A stretch of 40,044 bases of DNA from Streptomyces graminilatus (lineage in GTDB: Bacteria; Actinomycetota; Actinomycetes; Streptomycetales; Streptomycetaceae). How positions within the stretch are numbered: position 1 is the first letter of the stretch; every line of letters begins with the position of its first letter. The stretch spans positions 1 to 40,044 of the forward strand of contig NZ_LIQQ01000066.1 in assembly GCF_001418565.1 (NCBI RefSeq), read 5' to 3'. This document shows positions 1 through 6,168 of the stretch, one piece after another. Position numbers and translations under genes: made by a program. The notes beneath the pieces are model-generated. The model searched no databases. It was not told the origin of the DNA and was given only the letters and a program-made list of their open reading frames with translations.

Positions 1-1051
1 GGGCTTCCTCGTCGGAGCCGTGGCCCGCGCCAGGGGTACGGAGGGTGTCGGGGCTCGGGGCCGATTCGGGGTCCCACGGGACGGCGAGGGCGGCGAGTTC
101 GGCGCCGGGGGCGACGGTGAGGCCGTGCATGCCGTAGAAGATCCGTCCGCCAGCCGGCGCGTGGACCGTGTGCTCCGTGCCGTCGGCGGGGTCGATGATG
201 TGGCCCAGCACGTCGCCCTCGGCCACTTCTCCGATGACGTCGGTGTCGAAGGCGAACTCCGGGTACCACAGGCCGGTGGCCTCGGCGGTGACGCCGGCGG
301 ACCAGACCCACTCGCGAATCGCGGCCGGGGCTGAACCGCCCTGGTCGAGGACGCCCAAGTGGCGCAGCGCCCTGAGAAGTCCGTCGACGCGTCGGAGGGC
401 CGTTGGCTCGTCGCGCTGTCCGAGCGAGCCCACCTCGACGAGGACCGCCGAGATACCGCGGCGGGCGGCGGCCGCGTGGCTGTTGCCGCCGTCGGCCTTC
501 AGTCCGAGGATGACGTCCTCGATGCCGAAGGAGCCCGCCAGTACGGCCGTGGCCTTGTCGAGGTCCGGGTCGCCGGTGAGGCGATAGCCGACGAAGTCCC
601 GCAGGACCTGGTCGATGCCGCCGCAGTGCAGGTCGACGTAGACGTCGGCGCCGTCGAGGAGGTGGGTGAAGAGCCAGGCGGCCAGCCGCTCGGTGGGGCC
701 GCCGGACGGGTCGCCGGGGAAGACCCGGTTGAGGTTCACGCCGTCGACCGGGGAGATGTTGAGCCGGCCCTGGTACACGGCGGGCGGGTTGGCGACGGGG
801 CAGATGATCACCTGGCCGTGCACCTCGCGGGGGTCCAGCCGCTCCGCCAGTCGTACGACGGCGTCGATGGGCGTGAACTCGCCTCCGTGCACACCCGCGG
901 TGATGACGACCCGGGGGCCGGGGCGGGAGCCGTTGACCAGGGTCAGCGGGATGCCGACGGTGAGGGTGCCGAGATCCGCCTGGACGGTGCCGCGAGCCTT
1001 GGTGCCGGGCCCGGCGCGCAGGGCGCCGACGGAGAGGGTGGCGTCGTTCAT
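1..1051 (-). CDS. Succinylglutamate desuccinylase/aspartoacylase-family deacylase (partial, C-terminus off the edge)
   Basis: The reading frame runs from an ATG at 1051 off the left edge, giving at least 350 codons without a stop. It has the zinc signature of the M14-like AstE/aspartoacylase family: GVHGGE (His55, Glu58) and DLHCGG (His142), with the family's PVDGVNLNRVFPG stretch between them. Such enzymes hydrolyse N-acyl amino acids; close relatives include the N-acetyl-diaminobutyrate deacetylases of ectoine breakdown (DoeB/EutE), but the substrate cannot be read from sequence. The start lies two bases after the stop codon of the flavin oxidase, so the two are probably co-transcribed and act on one substrate path. 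Family members usually have about 330 residues, so only a short tail should be missing. Confidence 0.85.
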   Translation of the reverse strand, partial: MNDATLSVGALRAGPGTKARGTVQADLGTLTVGIPLTLVNGSRPGPRVVITAGVHGGEFTPIDAVVRLAERLDPREVHGQVIICPVANPPAVYQGRLNISPVDGVNLNRVFPGDPSGGPTERLAAWLFTHLLDGADVYVDLHCGGIDQVLRDFVGYRLTGDPDLDKATAVLAGSFGIEDVILGLKADGGNSHAAAARRGISAVLVEVGSLGQRDEPTALRRVDGLLRALRHLGVLDQGGSAPAAIREWVWSAGVTAEATGLWYPEFAFDTDVIGEVAEGDVLGHIIDPADGTEHTVHAPAGGRIFYGMHGLTVAPGAELAALAVPWDPESAPSPDTLRTPGAGHGSDEEA

Positions 1052-1053
1052 GG

Positions 1054-2193
1054 TCAGGCCTCCGTACGGCCGACGGTGGAGATGAAGCCGATGGGCTGGG
1101 GCGAGGTGCCGTCCAGCGCCAGGTCGGCGGCGATGTCGCCGAAGGCGGGCGCGAGCTTGAAGCCGTGGCCGGAGAAACCGGCGAGCAGGATCACGTTCTC
1201 GGCGCCGGGCAGAGGGCCGACCAGGGGGCGGCTGCTCTCGGTGTAGCCCTCCATATAGACGGAGAGCCGGGTCGGGTCGGGGTGCAGGTCCGGCATGTGA
1301 CGCCCGATCAGCTCGGAGAAGATCTCCAGCTCTTCCGGACGTACCGTGCGGTCCAGCTGGTTCGGGTCGCCCGCCGGCTGGTGCAGGGCGCGGGAGAGGC
1401 CGAGCTTGACGGAGATGCCGTCCGGGGAGGGCAGGCCGTAGCAGTGGGTGGGCGCGGTCCTGATGAACGCCGGGCGCTCCTCGCCGAACCAGGCTTCGGG
1501 GCTGGTGGGCACGTACCAGGCGCTGACGAGGCGGCGGACGTCCACCTCCCACGGCAGGTCGGGCAGCAGATCGTTGACCCATGGTCCGGGGGTGACGACG
1601 GCGGTGTCGAAGCGCTCACTGCCGGAGTCGGTGCGGATCTCGACGCCGCCCGCGACGGGGACGATCTCGCGGACCGTGCTGTAGCGGTGGATCACCGCGC
1701 CCAGCTGCTCGGCGCGGCGGGCGGCGGTCTGGATGGTCAGCTCCGGGCGGATGAAACCGGCGCGGCGGTCGAGCACGGCCGCGTCGCCGTCCTCGATGCG
1801 GTACTGGGGGAATCGTTTCGCCAGAAGCCCGGCGTCCAGCACCTCGTGGTCGAGGTCGTGCTCCGCGATGGACTGCAGGACGGTGGCCATCTGCTGGTGT
1901 CCGGTCGGTCCCATCAGCAGGCATCCGGTCAGCCGGCGCAGCTCGCGGCCGGTCTCCTGCTGGAGCTGCTCCCACAGGGAGTCGGCGTGCTTGAGGAGCG
2001 GGACGTAGCGGGAGTCCTCGAAGTGCGCGCTGCGGAAGATCCGGGTCTCACCGCCTGCGGCACTGCGGTCGTGGCCGGGTGCGAACCGGTCGTATCCGAC
2101 GACCTCGGCGCCACGGGCCGCCAGCCGCCAGGCGGCCTGGCTGCCCATCGTTCCGACGCCGACGACGGCGACGCGCTTCCTGGCAGCAGACAC
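1054..2193 (-). CDS. FAD-dependent amine oxidase, sarcosine oxidase/N-methyltryptophan oxidase (SolA) family
   Basis: This 379-residue protein begins at a GTG preceded by an AGGAAAG ribosome-binding site; longer upstream starts lack one. The N-terminus carries the dinucleotide-binding GVGTMG Rossmann motif, and the C-terminus has the AGFSGHGFK signature of monomeric sarcosine oxidases. The family oxidises secondary or N-methyl amino acids to imines with release of H2O2. From memory of the sarcosine oxidase sequence, the Cys that tethers FAD appears to be replaced by Tyr (VYMEGY), which suggests non-covalent flavin or a different substrate. It is the first gene of a minus-strand pair with the deacylase and faces the IclR genes across a 278-bp divergent region. 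Confidence 0.85.
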   Translation of the reverse strand: MSAARKRVAVVGVGTMGSQAAWRLAARGAEVVGYDRFAPGHDRSAAGGETRIFRSAHFEDSRYVPLLKHADSLWEQLQQETGRELRRLTGCLLMGPTGHQQMATVLQSIAEHDLDHEVLDAGLLAKRFPQYRIEDGDAAVLDRRAGFIRPELTIQTAARRAEQLGAVIHRYSTVREIVPVAGGVEIRTDSGSERFDTAVVTPGPWVNDLLPDLPWEVDVRRLVSAWYVPTSPEAWFGEERPAFIRTAPTHCYGLPSPDGISVKLGLSRALHQPAGDPNQLDRTVRPEELEIFSELIGRHMPDLHPDPTRLSVYMEGYTESSRPLVGPLPGAENVILLAGFSGHGFKLAPAFGDIAADLALDGTSPQPIGFISTVGRTEA

Positions 2194-2358
2194 AGACTTT
2201 CCTTTCGTATCGCCGAGGCGCATGCTGGGCGCCCGACGTGAGGTTGGTCGATTCGAGGCGATTTGGACGGGGGTCGGGCCCTTTTCCTCGGGTCCTCGGC
2301 TCACAGCCGCCGCATCTCGCGGTGCCGGCCCACTTCTTCGGAATCTCTCCCGATAGAC

Positions 2359-2397
2359 CGTGCCACATTGTGGAACGCTGTGCTAGAATCTGGCACG
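2359..2397. promoter_or_regulatory. 39-bp palindromic operator/promoter upstream of IclR copy A
   Basis: The perfect outer arms CGTGCCA and TGGCACG flank a quasi-palindromic core (TTGTGGAAC and GTGCTAGAAT halves) centred on 2378. TAGAAT inside it resembles a -10 box. The same element, with compensated arm changes, lies upstream of IclR copy B. TGGAAC-type half-sites are typical of IclR-family operators, so autoregulation is the simplest reading. The site also lies between divergent genes and could control the flavin oxidase/deacylase pair. Confidence 0.7.
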
Positions 2398-2471
2398 AGA
2401 ATGGCAGTGGCGCGATGTGGAGTCAATAGGGTGTTCATCAGAAGTTCCGAGGATTAACGGGGGGAAATCGG

Positions 2472-3224
2472 ATGGAAATGAAGAGTGTGACCAGGTCTTT
2501 GCGCGTCCTGGAGGCGGTCGCCCAGCATCAGCCGGTCACCGTCGGGGAGTTGACGAAGCTTTTCGGCCTGCCGAAGTCGACGGTGCAGCGCACCCTGGTC
2601 ACCCTGGCCGAGGCGGGCTGGCTGCGCGCGAACCGCAAAGACACCACGCGTTGGGAGATCGGTGCCCGGGTTCTGGCCGTACGACCCGCCGCCCTACAGG
2701 GCTCCAGCCTGTTCGCCGCCGCCCGCGAACCCATGATCCGGCTTCGCGACACGGTCAACGAGACCATTCACCTCTCGGTGCCCGACGCACTGCAGTGCAT
2801 GGTCGTCGTCGACCGCGTCGACTGCGACCACCCGGTACGCACCTTCCACAACATCGGCGACACCTCCCCACTGCACGCCACCGCCGTGGGGCGCGCGATC
2901 CTTGCCCGGCTTCCGAAGGCAGACGTCGAGGAGCTCATCACCCAGGGCCTGGAGCGCTTCAGCGACACGACCCCCGCCGACCCCGACGAACTGCGCGCCG
3001 AGCTGGACCGGATCCGCACCGACGGGTACGCGGTCAACCGGAACCAGTACCGACCGGGCGTCTGTGCCCTCGCCGCGCCCGTGCTCGACGAGAACGGCAC
3101 CCCGCTGGCCGCCGTGGGGGTCTCGATGCCCGACTCCCGATACGACGTGGACCGGGAGTCCGAGTGGGGCGGCCTCGTCGTCGACGCGGCACAGGAGATC
3201 AGCGGACGCCTACTGGGCGGCTAA
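2472..3224 (+). CDS. IclR-family transcriptional regulator, copy A
   Basis: This 250-residue protein has an N-terminal winged helix (about residues 1-70, with GELTKLFGLPKSTVQRTL as the recognition region) and a C-terminal IclR effector domain, the normal size for the family. ATG 2472 follows a purine-rich GGGGGAAA element. The downstream gene is a close paralogue at a constant 1006-bp offset, so promoter and gene were duplicated together. The divergent neighbour is the oxidase/deacylase pair, the likely target. The effector is unknown, though most IclR regulators sense small acids or amino-acid catabolites. The two copies differ mostly in the C-terminal third, the ligand-binding side. Confidence 0.93.
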   Translation: MEMKSVTRSLRVLEAVAQHQPVTVGELTKLFGLPKSTVQRTLVTLAEAGWLRANRKDTTRWEIGARVLAVRPAALQGSSLFAAAREPMIRLRDTVNETIHLSVPDALQCMVVVDRVDCDHPVRTFHNIGDTSPLHATAVGRAILARLPKADVEELITQGLERFSDTTPADPDELRAELDRIRTDGYAVNRNQYRPGVCALAAPVLDENGTPLAAVGVSMPDSRYDVDRESEWGGLVVDAAQEISGRLLGG

Positions 3225-3365
3225 GGGAAGGCGGCGGCCCAGGAGGGCCCGGGACCGGCGAGGGCCGGCTTGCACGTGTCGGGGCGTGCGGGTCGGCCCT
3301 CGCCGTACGTCGGGGCGCTCCTGCCTCTCATCGCCGTGAAGACTGTCGGGCCCCACTTCAACCTC

Positions 3366-3404
3366 CATGCCGTATTGTGGAACGCCGTGCTAGAATCCGG
3401 CATG
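3366..3404. promoter_or_regulatory. 39-bp palindromic operator/promoter upstream of IclR copy B
   Basis: This is the second copy of the element at 2359-2397, with arms CATGCCG and CGGCATG around the same core, including TAGAAT. Of the six differences from the first copy, four form two mirror-image pairs that keep the dyad intact (positions 2/38 and 7/33 of 39). That argues for selection on symmetry, as expected for a dimeric or tetrameric regulator site. The leader after it (GAGTCAA, then AGGTG) is also recognisably duplicated. Confidence 0.7.
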
Positions 3405-3477
3405 GATCATGCCCACGGCTCCGGAGGGGAGTCAAGAGGTGAGCACGACGAAGCCACGCGACTGACGGGGGTCCCGG

Positions 3478-4227
3478 ATGGAAATGAAGAGCGTCACCAG
3501 GTCACTGCGCATCCTGGAGGCGGTCGCCCGGCATCAGCCCGTGACCCTGGGGGAGCTGACGAAGCTCTTCGGCCTGCCGAAGTCGACGGTGCAGCGCACC
3601 CTGGTCACCCTCAACGAGGCCGGCTGGCTCCGGGCCAACCGCAGGGACACCACGCGCTGGGAGATCGGTGCCCGGGTTCTGGCCGTACGACCCGCCGCCC
3701 TACAGGGCTCCAGCCTGTTCGCCGCCGCCCGCGAACCCATGATCCGGCTCCGGGACACGGTCAACGAGACCATTCATCTCTCGGTGCCCGACGCACTGCA
3801 GTGCATGGTCGTCGTCGACCGCGTCGACTGCGACCACGCCGTACGCACCTTCCACGCCATCGGCGACACCTCGCCTCTGCACGCCACGGCCGCCGGGCAC
3901 GCGATCCTCGCGCATCTCCCGAATCCCGAGGTCGAGGAGTTCGCGACGGGCACATTCGAGGGGTACGGCGAGGAGACCATCACCGACCCCGAGGAACTGC
4001 GTACGGAACTCCAGCGGGTCCGGGATCGTGGCTACGCCGTCAACCACAACCAGTACTTGCAGGGGGTCTGCGCCATCGCGGCGCCCGTCCTGGACGGTGA
4101 GGGCACTCCGCTGGCCGCCGTGGCCGTCTCCCTGCCCGGCTCCCGCTTCGAGCCCGGCCGATTGCCCGAACTGGGGCGGCTGGTCGCCGAGACGGCGGCG
4201 GAGATCACCGCCCGGCACCTGGCCTGA
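3478..4227 (+). CDS. IclR-family transcriptional regulator, copy B
   Basis: This 249-residue paralogue of the preceding gene has the same winged-helix and IclR effector domains. Residues 1-145 are almost identical to copy A, and the last 100 diverge strongly. The ATG follows a GGGGG stretch at the same offset as in copy A. Its stop is convergent with the cupin gene, 117 bp away. The very similar DNA-binding domains predict that both proteins read the same operator, while the diverged ligand domains suggest different signals. The stretch 3658-3837 is nearly identical at DNA level to 2652-2831, silent sites included. Confidence 0.93.
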   Translation: MEMKSVTRSLRILEAVARHQPVTLGELTKLFGLPKSTVQRTLVTLNEAGWLRANRRDTTRWEIGARVLAVRPAALQGSSLFAAAREPMIRLRDTVNETIHLSVPDALQCMVVVDRVDCDHAVRTFHAIGDTSPLHATAAGHAILAHLPNPEVEEFATGTFEGYGEETITDPEELRTELQRVRDRGYAVNHNQYLQGVCAIAAPVLDGEGTPLAAVAVSLPGSRFEPGRLPELGRLVAETAAEITARHLA

Positions 4228-4344
4228 CGACGGTCCGGCTCCGGGTCCTCGCCCCGGCTGACGGCCGCGCTCCCGACCCGGACCGGTCCGGCCCCCTGCG
4301 GGAGGCGACCAGGCGCACCCCTGCGAGGAGCCGACTTCACGGCA

Positions 4345-4698
4345 TCACTTCACGATCACGTAGATCTTGCGCACGGTTTCGATGGTCTTCCAGACACCGA
4401 CGAAGCCCGGCTTCATGACAAAGCTGTCGCCTGCCTTGTAGACCACCGGCTCACCACCTTCCGGCGTGAGCTCGACGATGCCGGCGAGGATGTGGCAGAA
4501 CTCGAAGGTCTCGCCCTTGATCGAGCGCGTCTCGCCGGGCGTAGCTTCCCAGACCCCCGTATGGATCGTCTCCCCGCGGGCGACGTCCTGGGGCCAGGTC
4601 ATGAACGCGGGGTCGCCGGAAACCAGACGTTCCGGGAGCGGTCCGGACTCGTGCGGCGCGAAGGAGGGATTGGTGTCGATGGTCTTCAGGAACGACAT
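4345..4698 (-). CDS. Small cupin-domain protein (DUF861/EutQ-like)
   Basis: This 117-residue protein is one cupin barrel. The segment from GVWEATPGETRSI to the histidine in FEFCHILAGIVELTPEGGEP supplies most of the first cupin motif, and KAGDSFVMKPGFVGVWKT the second. A GGAAAGGAAGAAC leader precedes the ATG. It is the last gene of the aminotransferase operon, 30 bp after the aldehyde dehydrogenase stop. Cupins of this kind are often found with amine or amino-acid catabolic genes, where they may bind or isomerise an intermediate, but no reaction can be assigned here. Confidence 0.85.
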   Translation of the reverse strand: MSFLKTIDTNPSFAPHESGPLPERLVSGDPAFMTWPQDVARGETIHTGVWEATPGETRSIKGETFEFCHILAGIVELTPEGGEPVVYKAGDSFVMKPGFVGVWKTIETVRKIYVIVK

Positions 4699-4728
4699 GT
4701 TCTTCCTTTCCTGGGCTCAAGAACTTGG

Positions 4729-6168
4729 TCACCGCATGGGCACGGCGACGTACTGGTACTCAAGGAACTCCTCGATCCCGACCCGGCCGCCCTCGCGGCC
4801 CAGCCCGGACTGCTTGACGCCGCCGAAGGGGGCGGCCGGGTTGGAGACGAGGCCGGTGTTGAGGCCGACCATGCCGACCTCCAAACGCTCGCTGACCCGA
4901 AGGGCGCGGTCCAGGCCCTCGGTGAAGACGTAGCCGACGAGGCCCCAGGGCGTGTCGTTGGCCCGGCGGACCACCTCGTCCTCGTCCTCGAAGGTGAGGA
5001 TCGCCGCGACCGGGCCGAAGATCTCCGTGTCCATCAGGCGGCTGTCGGGGGCCACGTCCGCGAGCACGGTCGGCGGGTAGAAGCAGCCCGGCCCCTCGGG
5101 CGTACGGCCGCCGACGAGCACCCGGGCGCCGCGCTCCACCGCGTCGGCCACCAGTTCCTCGACCTTGCCCCGGCCGACCCTGTCGATCAGCGGGCCGACG
5201 TCGACGCCGTCCCGGGTGCCAGGGCCCACGACCAGCGCGCCCATGCGCTCGGCCAGGCGACGCCCGAACTCCTCCACCACGGAGCTGTGGACGAAGAAGC
5301 GGTTGGCGGCGGTGCAGGCCTCGCCCATGTTGCGCATCTTGGCGACCATCGCGCCGTCGACCGCCTTGTCCAGGTCGGCGTCCTCGAAGACGATGAACGG
5401 CGCGTTCCCGCCCAGCTCCATCGAGGTCCGCACGACCGCCTCCGCGCTCTGGGCGAGCAGCAGGCGTCCGACGTTGGTGGAGCCGGTGAAGGACAGCTTG
5501 CGAACCCGCCCGCCGCGCAGGAGCGGTTCGCACACCTCCCCGGCACGGGAGGTGGTGACGACGTTGAGCACGCCGTCCGGCAGCCCGGCCTCCTTGAGGA
5601 TCGCGGCGAGAGCCAGGCTGGAAAGGGGGGTCTGCGGGGCAGGCTTGAGGATCATCGTGCAGCCGGCGGCGATCGCCGGGCCGATCTTGCGGGTGCCCAT
5701 GGCCAGCGGGAAGTTCCACGGGGTGATCAGCAGACAGGGGCCGACGGGTCGGCGGGAGAGCAGCATGCGGTTGCGGCCGTCGGGCAGGACGCCGTGGCCG
5801 CCCTCAATACGTACGGCCTCCTCGGAGAACCAGCGGAAGAACTCGGCCGCGTACGCCACCTCTCCTCTGGCCTCGGCCAGGGGCTTGCCCATCTCGGCCG
5901 TCATCAGGTGGGCCAGCTCGTCGGTGCGCGCGACGATGATCTCGTACGCCCGGCGCAGGATCTCGCTGCGGGCCTGGGGCGCCGTACGGGCCCACGCCTC
6001 CTGCGCCTGGACGGCCGCCTCCTCGGCGCGCTGGGCGTCCTTGGCGCCCGCGTCGGCGACGTGGCAGAGGATCTCACCGGTCGCGGGGTCGTCGACGGGC
6101 ATGGTGGCGCCGTCCGCGGCGTCCGCCCAGGCGCCACCGATGAACAACTGCGTGGGTGTGTCGGTCAT
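4729..6168 (-). CDS. gabD: NAD(P)+-dependent aldehyde dehydrogenase, succinate-semialdehyde dehydrogenase type
   Basis: This 479-residue protein is full length for the ALDH superfamily. It shows the NAD-binding ITPWNFPLAM segment, the general-base glutamate in MELGGNAPFIVF and the catalytic cysteine in GEACTAANRF. Its closest resemblance is to GabD, which oxidises succinate semialdehyde to succinate. The ATG overlaps the stop of the upstream FAD/Fe-S gene in an ATGA junction, implying translational coupling. Together with the aminotransferase it can convert GABA or a related omega-amino acid to a dicarboxylate. Aspartate semialdehyde or another semialdehyde is an alternative substrate. Confidence 0.88.
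   Translation of the reverse strand: MTDTPTQLFIGGAWADAADGATMPVDDPATGEILCHVADAGAKDAQRAEEAAVQAQEAWARTAPQARSEILRRAYEIIVARTDELAHLMTAEMGKPLAEARGEVAYAAEFFRWFSEEAVRIEGGHGVLPDGRNRMLLSRRPVGPCLLITPWNFPLAMGTRKIGPAIAAGCTMILKPAPQTPLSSLALAAILKEAGLPDGVLNVVTTSRAGEVCEPLLRGGRVRKLSFTGSTNVGRLLLAQSAEAVVRTSMELGGNAPFIVFEDADLDKAVDGAMVAKMRNMGEACTAANRFFVHSSVVEEFGRRLAERMGALVVGPGTRDGVDVGPLIDRVGRGKVEELVADAVERGARVLVGGRTPEGPGCFYPPTVLADVAPDSRLMDTEIFGPVAAILTFEDEDEVVRRANDTPWGLVGYVFTEGLDRALRVSERLEVGMVGLNTGLVSNPAAPFGGVKQSGLGREGGRVGIEEFLEYQYVAVPMR

Noticed and set aside
4278..4291. CCGGACCGGTCCGG palindrome between IclR copy B and the cupin gene
   Set aside because: Perfect but loopless 14-mer in very GC-rich sequence; not convincing as terminator or operator.
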